From the NCBI GenBank assembly GCA_020186115.1, contig WSYJ01000169.1, positions 157,340 to 221,339 on the forward strand: a stretch of DNA of 64,000 bases, in the 5' to 3' direction. Positions 48,380 to 57,065 of the stretch are shown here, piece after piece (position 1 is the first letter of the stretch; each line of letters opens with the position of its first letter). The position numbers were made by a program, and so were the translations under genes. The DNA is from Histomonas meleagridis. Taxonomy: Eukaryota > Parabasalia > Tritrichomonadida > Dientamoebidae. Under the pieces are notes generated by a model. The model saw only the letters and a list, made by a program, of their open reading frames with translations. It was not told where the DNA came from and did not search any database.

Positions 48380-50217
48380 TATTTTTTTATAGCATTTATT
48401 TCGAAAAAATTGGATATATTTAAATTTATTGGAGTTTCTTATCGCCATTTAATACAGCTCTTATGATTGCCTCTGAATATGGATATACAGAAATTGTTAA
48501 AATACTTCTTGAACAGGAAGGAATTCTCATTAATAGTAGAAATATAATTTTATATCATTTAAAATTTCTTTTTAAAAAATGATATATGAAAATAATTTTC
48601 GGAGTTAAAGTAGATTATTTAAAACAGCAATTTTTTTGACATCACAATATGAAATAGTTAAATTGCTTTTCTACCGTAAAGAAATTGATATTAATCCCAA
48701 GGCTGTAAATTTTTTCAATTTAAAATTTATTTTAATATTTTAATATTTTGAAATAATGTTTGGAAATTATTTAATATATTTTGGAAAGCATTAATTTATG
48801 CATCACAAAAAGGTTATACCGAAATAGTAAAATTACTTCTTGATCAAAAAGAAATTGATATTAATGCCAAAACTATTTATTTTTTGCATTTAAAATCTCA
48901 ATTTATAAATTCAGATTTCAAAAATATATTTGGAAATTGTTCAAAACATTTGATACAGCACTTATTTTAGCTTCTCAAAATGGACACACAGAAATAGTTA
49001 AATTACTTCTTGAACAAGAAGAAATTAAAGTTAATATTAGAACTATTTGTTTATATTATTTAAAATTTATTGTAATAATTTGATATTTTAAAACTATATT
49101 TAGAAGTTATTTAAATTATTTGAGACAGTACTTATTTTAGCTTCTCAAAATGGGCATACAAAAATAGTCAAATTACTTCTTGAACAAAAAAAAATTTATA
49201 TTAATGCTAAAAATATTTGTTTTATTTATATGACATTTTTTTTGATGATAAAATATTTCAAAATAATATTTGGAAATTATTTAAATTATTTGAAACAGCA
49301 CTTATGAAAGCATCTTATAATGGTCATATAGAAATAGTTAAATTACTTCTTGAACAAGAAGAAATATATATCAATGCTAAAAATATTTATTTGTTTTATT
49401 TGAAATTTATTTTAATAATTTTTTATTTCAAAATAATATTTGGAAATTATTTAAATTATTTTCGACAGCACTTATTTTGGCGTCTGCTCGAGGTCATATA
49501 GAAATAGTTAAATTACTTCTTGAACAAGAAGGAATTGATATTAATGCTAAAAATATTTATTTGTTTTATATAGAATTTATTTTAATAATTTAAAAATTCA
49601 AAACAATTTTTGGAACTTATATAAAATATTTTATACAGCACTTATATGTGCATCTTGGAATGGTCATACAGAAATAGTTAAATTACTACTTGAGCAAAAG
49701 GAAATTGATATTAATGCTAAAAATATATGTTTATTATGTTCAAAATTTATTTTATTAATTTTATGTTTCAAAAGAACATTTGGAAATAATTTCAAATGTA
49801 TGAAACAGCGCTTATTATAGCTTCACAAAAAGGGTACAAAGAAATAGTTAAAATACTTCTTGAACAAGAAGGAATTGATGTTAATGCTAAAACTATTTAT
49901 TTGCTTTATTTTGTGTTTACTTTAATCATGTGGTATTTATAAATAATATTTGGAAATTAATTAAATTATTTTGGACAGCATTAATAACTGCACGTAGAAG
50001 CAAACATAAAGAAATAGTTAAATTGCTTTTCGAATTAAAAGGTGATGAAGTAATTGATGAATTTAATATTTGTTCCATTAATTGTTCACTTCAATCACTA
50101 GTTATTGACCAACAATATTTCTTATATTGCAAAATAAATAAAAATAATAGTCATATAGATGGAAGAATTCCATTACAGAAACAATACCTGAACGGTAAAT
50201 TTTCAGTAATAAAATAG
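48380..50217 (+). repeat. Ten ankyrin repeats with 170-bp period and frame-breaking spacers (locus B)
   Basis: Repeat starts (Thr of TAL, or its equivalent) are at 48454, 48624, 48785, 48955, 49125, 49295, 49465, 49635, 49805 and 49975. All periods are 170 bp except one of 161, explained by a 9-bp in-frame deletion in the ankyrin core. Each 93-bp core is open and reads like TALMKASYNGHIEIVKLLL with INAKNI. Each spacer ends with a 23-nt module beginning (TTT)GG and often TTTnnn before ACA. Spacers contain stops and shift frame by +2. The last repeat continues open to TAA at 50215-50217 with a unique tail (QQYFLYCKINKNNSHIDG). Confidence 0.85.
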
Positions 50218-50536
50218 GTATTTTGTGTTTTTTGTAATGATTTCCGGAAGAAGAACATTATTCCTTATAAGACATAAAAGATTTTGATTTCCAGGTGAGG
50301 TGGCGATAAATATTTGAAATGTTTACTTCTATGTAAAGCACACAACATTGGCGTTTTTTTTCTGAGCTGGAAAATGAGGTCACTTAATCAACATTGCCAT
50401 CTTTTTACCCACAAAAAACCTCTCTAAATTATTTCCAATGTTTGACAACTCTGGTATGGTCCATACAACATATAATTCAAAAATAGAAAATGATTCAAAT
50501 AATCAATCAATATATTTTCAAATATAAAATTTACTC
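50218..50536. other. Intergenic between ankyrin loci
   Basis: AT-rich; holds the end of locus B and the presumed promoter of locus C. No other feature seen. Confidence 0.45.
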
Positions 50537-51358
50537 ATGCAAATAATTTCAGATCTCAGCCAAGAAAATCTTGATTTATCAATTAAACAAACTATGGATT
50601 TATTTGATTCAAAATATCCATTTACATTTAATCATGTAATTTGTGGTTTAATTTACTCTACTTTCAAATCAATGCGAGATAATAGTGATATATATATAAT
50701 GTATTTGAAGGCAGTTCAAACCAAAGAAGAAGGATTAACACATAACATCCCTAAGCTCCTTGATCAATTTGGTAAGTATATTGTTCGCTTTAAAGAAGGG
50801 GAATCATACTATCTTTTTAATGAAATGATAGAACAACAATTAATTGATGTAAAAATTCTTAAGAATATTCAATCATATTATTTTTTGCATCTTAAAACAA
50901 ACATTTTTGATGACGATCCACTTAGTAAAATAGTGATAAATAATTATGATAAACTTTCGGAAAATAATTGGGAGCTTCATAAGAAATTAATTAAAGAAGG
51001 AATTAATCCAAATGAAATTGCAAAAATAATTCGAAATGACGAAATCGAAAAACTTCAAGAAATATCATCACAAGATGATTTTAATTTTAACCAAACAATT
51101 AAACCATCACTTTATGAAAGATATTCATTTATTAATCAAGAAAATATTTCATTAATTGATTACGCAGCATTTTTTTGTTCAATACAATGTTTTAAATATT
51201 TGCTTATGAATGGTGCAAATGTATTTAATGCAGGTAAATATGCAATTACAGGAGGAAACATTGAAATCATTCATTTATCGAACAAAATAATTCATCATTT
51301 CAAGATGCTTTTGAAACAGCAATTAAATTTCAAAAAAATGATATCTTATCATAAATGA
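50537..51358 (+). CDS. DUF3447-ankyrin protein, N-terminal module with a frameshift (locus C)
   Basis: ATG 50537. The frame matches locus A closely (NWELHKKLIKEGINPNEIAK, IIRNDEIEKLQEISSQ, SLIDYAAFFCSIQCFKYLLM). After EIIHL the CATTTATGTGAACAA of related copies reads CATTTATCGAACAA, a 1-nt loss near 51278. The homologous reading continues in the other frame (EQNNSSFQDAFETAIKFQKN) to a stop near 51355. The last ~100 residues of the module present in locus A are missing. The copy is therefore damaged unless the shift is a sequencing error or is corrected. Confidence 0.65.
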   Translation: MQIISDLSQENLDLSIKQTMDLFDSKYPFTFNHVICGLIYSTFKSMRDNSDIYIMYLKAVQTKEEGLTHNIPKLLDQFGKYIVRFKEGESYYLFNEMIEQQLIDVKILKNIQSYYFLHLKTNIFDDDPLSKIVINNYDKLSENNWELHKKLIKEGINPNEIAKIIRNDEIEKLQEISSQDDFNFNQTIKPSLYERYSFINQENISLIDYAAFFCSIQCFKYLLMNGANVFNAGKYAITGGNIEIIHLSNKIIHHFKMLLKQQLNFKKMISYHK

Positions 51359-52480
51359 CTTCAAATATTTGAAATTTCAACACAATTTATGGAATTTTTT
51401 TAATTTGTTTTTAACAATTTTTATGATTGTAGTTATCAATGGTTATACTGAAATTGTCAGATATCTTCTTAAATATCAAGTTATTGATAGTCATGTTAAG
51501 GATAATATATAATTCAACAATATAAAATTTCTTTGTATTATTTGGAATTTATATATAATGTTTAGTACTGCTTTAATGCATGCAGCATTAAGCGGTCATA
51601 TAGAAATAGTAAAATTATTACTTGAACAAGAAGGAATTGTTATCAATATTGATGATATCTATTTAAACAATTTTGTAACTTATTATAACATTTGATGTTT
51701 TTTCTGATTATTTAAAACACTTTTTATATTAGGCTTATTAAATGGGTATAAAGAAGTTTTTGTATTATATATTAAACGAAAAGGAATTGATGTAAATATT
51801 CTTTAAAATATTTTGAAAATTCATTGTAATATTTAGAAATTACTTATCAAATTTAATACAGCACTTCTTCTAGCAACATTAAATGGTCGAATTGAAATTG
51901 TTAAATTACTTCTTAAGCTTGATGGTATAAACATTAATACTAATACTATATATTTAATTCATTTTCATTTTATTTTATCATAATAAAGTCTCAAAATAAT
52001 ATTTGGAAAATATTTAAATTATTTTATACAGCACTTATGATTGCATGTGAATTAGATTATATTGAGATTGTTAAATTGCTCCTTGAACAAGAAGGAATTG
52101 ATGTTAATGCTAAAGATATTTATTTGTTCTATTTGAAATTTATTTTAATAATTTGATATTTCAAAATAATATTTGGAAATTATTTAAATTATTTGAAACA
52201 GCACTTATTTTAGCATCTTATTATGGTCATACAGAAATAGCTAAATTACTTCTTGAACAAGAAGAAATATATATCAATGCTAAAGATATTTATTTGTTCT
52301 ATTTGAAATTTATTTTAATAATTTTTTATTTCAAAATAATATTTGGAAATTATTTAAATTATTTGAAACAGCACTTATTTTAGCATCTTCAAATGGTTAT
52401 ACAGAAATAGTTAAATTACTACTTGAACAAGAAGGAATTGATATAAATGCTAAAGATATTAATGTTTATAATTTATTTTT
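51359..52480 (+). repeat. Ankyrin array with spacers of variable length (locus C)
   Basis: Repeat starts are at 51414, 51567, 51717, 51858, 52028, 52198 and 52368, followed by a final one at 52504. Periods are 153, 150, 141, 170, 170, 170 and 136 bp. The cores remain open (e.g. TALLLATLNGRIEIVKLLL) although two are weak (51414, 51717). Spacers vary from about 43 to 77 nt, but the TTTGG element stays 23 nt before the resume codon in all but one (51858, TTTAG). Confidence 0.8.
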
Positions 52481-52878
52481 GGAATTTATTATTACGACTT
52501 GAAAGTGAATTGATGAAAGCAAAACATAAAGATAATAATGATATTGTTGGATTAATACTTGAGCAAAATAAGTTTATTCTACAACAAGAAAAATTAGACA
52601 TCAACGATAATGTTTCAACTGATCGTAGAGATAATTTCATACCAAGACATTGTACTTTTGAACAAACTGGATATAAACAAGTACAACATAATAAGTGTTA
52701 TAGGTGTAAAACATGTATGTGCAATTACTCAATTTGTGAGGAATGCGCAAAGGTTTGTCATAAGGGACACCAAGTAATTTCAGTGGGTAGTGAAAAAATG
52801 TTTTGCGGATGCGGAGCAGGTAATTTCGCGTCCCCATGTAAACTAATTTCAAAATGTAAAACTCAAAATAATAAATAA
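52481..52878 (+). CDS. Last ankyrin repeat plus C-terminal UBR-box zinc finger (terminal exon of locus C)
   Basis: The open frame (ORF from 52447) carries a final weak ankyrin repeat (SELMKAKHKDNNDIVGLIL) and then a UBR box of about 65 residues: HCTFEQTGYKQVQ, CYRCKTCMCNYSICEECAK, VCHKGHQVISVG, FCGCGAGNF and a last Cys. The Cys/His spacing fits the N-recognin type (PF02207) finger that binds destabilising N-terminal residues in N-degron E3 ligases. No RING or HECT domain follows, so it would be a reader or adaptor, not a ligase by itself. All metal ligands look intact, which argues that the terminal exon is maintained. Confidence 0.75.
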
Positions 52879-52973
52879 AGATTACATTAATAAGAAAAAA
52901 TAAAACAAAAATTTTACTTTTCTTCGTTTCATTATTATTTTTAATTGAAATAAAAAAGTAAATTTATTTGTTT

Positions 52974-53588
52974 TTACCAACCATACATAATAGCAGGATT
53001 AGATTGCTTAGTGTCGTAGCTTTGGAAGCCATCGCTTCTCTTTTCGCAGCAAACGCGTTTGAACGCAAAGACAATTCCAACAATCAAGAAAATCGAACAT
53101 ATGATTAATATGATAGCAATGATTTTCTGTGCCTTAGAGAAAGTTGCTTCATACGCTTCCTTACATGTTCTTTCAGAAAGTGCTGGTTCATCCCAATACT
53201 TGCAATCAAAATATTGTTCAAATGAAGAAGCAAAGTCTGGATTATCATTAAACTCACGAGAGACAAATTCTGTAAGGGAAGATGTTATTGCAAAAAGAAC
53301 AATGATATTTAAAACAATATAAATCGTAAAAAATATATAGATTGTTGCAAGAAAACATTTGAGGGATCTATTTGAGGAGAATCCTGCAAACGTTGAAAAC
53401 ACGAAAATAACAATAAATATGACCAAAGTAATGATTAAACCTGTTCTAAGTGAATTATAAGAAATGGTTTCTGAAGAATGGTCAAAAATATATAATAACA
53501 TTGAAATTAGTGCAATCATAGATCCCATTGTAATAAGATTTAGTATTGTATAACCAACACCACCAATGTACTTAGAGCAATTCACCAT
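52974..53588 (-). CDS. Four-transmembrane tetraspanin-like protein
   Basis: 204 aa from ATG 53588 (MVNCSKYIGG); the frame also opens at a TTG 24 nt upstream. Four hydrophobic helices are at about 12-33, 50-70, 78-101 and 158-180. A larger loop between helices 3 and 4 carries two Cys (FDCKYW, ERTCKEAY). The cytoplasmic tail has a Cys pair (RVCCEKR) and ends in NPAIMYGW, whose Tyr may act as a sorting signal. The topology matches tetraspanins, but the CCG motif is absent, as in other trichomonad tetraspanins. These are surface or endosomal proteins linked to aggregation and adhesion. Myb-like AACGGT words lie upstream (about 53635, 53653). Confidence 0.75.
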   Translation of the reverse strand: MVNCSKYIGGVGYTILNLITMGSMIALISMLLYIFDHSSETISYNSLRTGLIITLVIFIVIFVFSTFAGFSSNRSLKCFLATIYIFFTIYIVLNIIVLFAITSSLTEFVSREFNDNPDFASSFEQYFDCKYWDEPALSERTCKEAYEATFSKAQKIIAIILIICSIFLIVGIVFAFKRVCCEKRSDGFQSYDTKQSNPAIMYGW

Positions 53589-53848
53589 GTGCACGTGTAC
53601 GTTATTTGCCAAATAACCGTCCGGATGGTATTTTAACGGTCATTTCATGAACGGTGACAATTGTCAAATTTGCAAATTTTTGAAAATGATGTTGAATGCA
53701 ACGATACGAATTAATTCAATTTACTTGTTATAATATTAAGAATTTTAAAAGCATTCAAATTTTTGTTGTATCGCATGCGTTATTTTTTATTTCCATAGAA
53801 TATTTATAAAAAAGATATTTGTTTATTTGATATTTCAAATTTATATAT

Positions 53849-54159
53849 GAAATTTATTTGCATTTTTTCAAACAGCACTTATTATTGCATGTTCAAAAGG
53901 ATATGAAGAAATTGAACTTTTTCTTAAATAAAAAGGAATTCCTTTTTATCTATCGATGGATATTAATGCTAAAGATAACAATGGCAATAAAGCAATAGAT
54001 TTGGCAGGTAAAAATTTTAATAATAAAATTGTGTCATGTATAGAGGCAATTAAATCATCTTTAGGGGAACAAAACATATACTCAAACCCCATCGGAAGGA
54101 GTTTTCCTACAAAAAACAGTAGTAAAAAACAGAATCCGATTTCGTGTAGTGAGTACTAA
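53849..54159 (+). pseudogene. Orphan terminal ankyrin fragment
   Basis: One ankyrin core (TALIIACSKGYEEIELFLK) starts at ACA 53872 and is interrupted by TAA. It resumes as MDINAKDNNGNKAIDLAGKN and ends at TAA 54159. A spacer-like sequence with the G at -23 precedes it. There is no DUF3447 module on this strand nearby (a minus-strand gene precedes it), so it is a displaced or leftover 3' end. The junction NAKDNNGNKAIDLA shows what the repeat boundary looks like without a spacer. Confidence 0.6.
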
Positions 54160-54687
54160 TAAATGTGTTTCTTTAATGTAAAACAAAATTCTAGTTTTAT
54201 ATAACTCATACGCAAGTGAGTAAACTTTTATCACATCGTACATTCCACCAATTTTATATAAATAAAGAATCTGATGTATTAAAAACATCGAATCATTTTG
54301 TTTCTTTTGTATATGTTTAGTGGATAATATCAATGCTTCTTTCCATTTTCCCTCTAAAACTACTTAAATGATAACATTGTCTTCGTAAATATGTATATCA
54401 GATTCTGGTGACCTAATACCTTTAAATGTAGTTTATAAAAAAGACATCCATAACAATTTAATTGGTATAACATGAACTTGATCATAATTAATTTGCTAAA
54501 ATTCTAATACTAACATTACATCATGCTCATAAAGGGAATTTGTAAAATGTTATGTCAATGGATATTTTTTGCTGTCCTGTAGTGTATGAATTCTAAATTG
54601 AAACCATCAAAAATATTTTCAAGGAAATTTTAATTAAAAAATTTGAAAAATATTTTTATAATATAAATTTTATTCTACAAATAATAT
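54160..54687. other. Intergenic, possible minus-strand relic
   Basis: AT-rich. A minus-strand open stretch (about 54082-54370; EGKWKEALILSTKHIQKK, then YDVIKVYSLAYELYK) looks like helical TPR-type sequence but I cannot assign it. Confidence 0.35.
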
Positions 54688-56829
54688 TTATATCGACTTA
54701 ATTGCCTTTATCCATTTTTCCAATTGGGGTCCACCACCCAAATCTTCATCTTTAAGTAATTCGCTAAATATTTCTTCGCGTTTATCGCCTTGTAGTATAA
54801 TTTCCACCTGCAAATATTTTGCGCTTAAATTCCAACAATCGTTTATCAAATTCCTTAAATTTCTATTTTCATTTGTATCCAAATTTGGAATTTCCATTTT
54901 AACTTTCGAAATTTCATTTACATCGAAAGTATTCTCCAAGAAGTCAATATTTACATTATTACTTATCCATATATAAATTCTATCAAACGTATGAACTAAG
55001 AAACAATTTCCTTCGGCAAATGATTGTTTCGTTAATGGCACAATCATAAACCCATCGATTTTATCCACGACAAACATTCGCGGATATAAATATAATAACA
55101 AATCAATTATATTAATCGAACGTAATCTAATTAATTCCGACATTCGTCCGTCGGAACCGAATTTATGTTTTAATGAACGCATTGATGTACTATATAACAA
55201 TGAATGAACCAAATGATATAATGAAACAAATGTTTTATCATTTGTGGAGAATATTTGTGAAATATCAATGTTTAATTGTGACGTATTAATACCTTTCGAT
55301 AATGTTAAACTTATGAATCGTTTCGTAATCAAATTAATTAATGATGATTCATTAATATATCGATATACGTCATATAAATTAGTCGTCGTTATACAATTAA
55401 ATGTAAATACACGAATCATTCGTCGACTATTAATGTCTGTATATATCATCCCAACTTGAAAAGTAATGTTCTTCGGTAAATTTCCTTGGATTTCAATCTC
55501 AAATGTGATCGAGTCTTCTTTCGAAATGATCGGAAATGATATTAATGTGTTTCGTAAGATACAATTCGTATGTTGACGAAAAACTTTGAGACCATTCGTA
55601 CAGCGTAATCGTAATGTACAATCATATAAATATTTGTTGGTTAACGTGTGATATATTTCCGAATTCATTTTCTGGCGTTGGAATTCATTAAAGTCTTCGT
55701 AATGATGAATTTGACCGCATGTTAGTCCAGAAGGAATCGCTAAAGTGGAAATATCAGAGTATTCAGCACCCGCTGTGAAGACATGAACAGATACATTCGC
55801 ATTGTTAAGTGATATCGCAACGTCTCTATAAAATTTACCACTTCCATCCGGTGGTGATTTAAGTAATGAACTTTCATCAGTCGCTGCACGTGGTCGTAAC
55901 AAATGAATTCCATATTGAGGCATACGTGTGAATCCGGAAATGATTATGCCGCCGTTACCATTGAGTAATTTATTTGCCAATAAATATGCCGACCCTAAAC
56001 AATGCCCATGAACACTCTCAGAGGGAACAGTGTTTAGTAATGAGTCGATTATGCTCAAGAATGACTCCGAACAGTTGGGTTTGAGCGGAAATAGATTTGT
56101 AAATTTGATTGAAAATGGTGGATCAGTGACATCAGGAATAACATATTCGGTACAAGTTTGAAGATCAAAGATGGATACATGCGTGCTCATGGTCATTAGA
56201 CCTATATGATATTTATCTGGAATTGATGGAAATGCTGCCTTGATTGAACTAAGAAATTGGGACGTAAAACCTATAGAATAAGTAGGGTAAGACATGTCGA
56301 TTAAAAATAAGAAAAGTGGTTCTGATCGAATTTTGATATAATTTTGGGGAGCAATAACATCATAAACTGATAATGAAAATTCTGGTTGCGAACCAAATGG
56401 TATATGAGTTTTGTCTGTTATTTCATTAGGTTTACCACAAATGCCACAATTCCAAGTTTTACCATCATTTGATACTTTGCAATTTGGACAAAGGTATCCA
56501 TGACAATTAAAACACCTAGGAACTTTGTCTTGTGAGTGATCAATTTCTTCAACACTTTCAACAAGAGCTGGGCGTAAAACCAATCCAAACGGAAATTTGC
56601 ATTGTTTAGTAGTATCACGATTTGCAGGAAAAGCTTGTGTTACTGTTCTGAAATAAGGTGGTTGTGGTGATACTCCAGGAGGTGTTGCAGAATCCAGTAT
56701 TTTTGGATTTGCCCATGGAAATGTAATTCCTACTGCTTGAGTTTGAACTGCATTTTCGTAGTTAGGTGATTGGGGAACTGTTGGTGGCTGTGTTGCCTCC
56801 ATCTCAGGATTTCTATATCTCCTTGCCAT
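54688..56829 (-). CDS. SEC24: COPII coat protein Sec24
   Basis: 713 aa from ATG 56829; an upstream in-frame TTG is not needed. A Pro-rich N-terminus precedes the zinc-binding segment RCFNCHGYLCPNCKVS ... WNCGICGKPNEI (about 104-140). The trunk follows (LFLFLIDMSYPTYSIGF, HIGLMTMSTHVSIFDLQ), then the beta-sandwich (VFRQHTNCILRNTLISFP), the helical domain and a gelsolin-like end (FMIVPLTKQSFAEGNCFLVH). Sec24 selects cargo for ER exit in COPII vesicles with Sec23. The finger carries NCHGYLCP where other family members have 'C-R-x-Y-x-N-P'. The protein is somewhat shorter than yeast Sec24, mainly at the N-terminus. Confidence 0.88.
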   Translation of the reverse strand: MARRYRNPEMEATQPPTVPQSPNYENAVQTQAVGITFPWANPKILDSATPPGVSPQPPYFRTVTQAFPANRDTTKQCKFPFGLVLRPALVESVEEIDHSQDKVPRCFNCHGYLCPNCKVSNDGKTWNCGICGKPNEITDKTHIPFGSQPEFSLSVYDVIAPQNYIKIRSEPLFLFLIDMSYPTYSIGFTSQFLSSIKAAFPSIPDKYHIGLMTMSTHVSIFDLQTCTEYVIPDVTDPPFSIKFTNLFPLKPNCSESFLSIIDSLLNTVPSESVHGHCLGSAYLLANKLLNGNGGIIISGFTRMPQYGIHLLRPRAATDESSLLKSPPDGSGKFYRDVAISLNNANVSVHVFTAGAEYSDISTLAIPSGLTCGQIHHYEDFNEFQRQKMNSEIYHTLTNKYLYDCTLRLRCTNGLKVFRQHTNCILRNTLISFPIISKEDSITFEIEIQGNLPKNITFQVGMIYTDINSRRMIRVFTFNCITTTNLYDVYRYINESSLINLITKRFISLTLSKGINTSQLNIDISQIFSTNDKTFVSLYHLVHSLLYSTSMRSLKHKFGSDGRMSELIRLRSINIIDLLLYLYPRMFVVDKIDGFMIVPLTKQSFAEGNCFLVHTFDRIYIWISNNVNIDFLENTFDVNEISKVKMEIPNLDTNENRNLRNLINDCWNLSAKYLQVEIILQGDKREEIFSELLKDEDLGGGPQLEKWIKAIKSI

Positions 56830-57065
56830 TTGAAATGTACCCAAAGTCAAAAACCGTATTTTTATTCGAATGCAAAAAAATTGTCCAAATCAGAGAATGA
56901 ATGATTCCTTTCTTCTAGCAAATAAATTACCAAAAATTTTTGATTTCTTTCTTCCTTTTTCGTTTTGCTTTAGTTATGGAATCAAATTAAATTAATGAGA
57001 TCTAATTTAAAAAAAATTGTAGTTAAATATTGCGTTTTTCAAAACATCGTCAATGTATTAAAGAC

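Noticed and set aside
49217-49501. Hydrophobic peptides encoded by the spacers (YLKFILIIF-like) as membrane segments
   Set aside because: They arise from T-rich spacer DNA, contain stops in many copies and lie in a frame that loses the following ankyrin repeat.
48380-50217. The ankyrin spacers as ordinary GT-AG introns
   Set aside because: Several spacers have no GT near the 5' edge, and pairs of GT with the ACAG before the core do not preserve the reading frame, so canonical splicing does not explain them.
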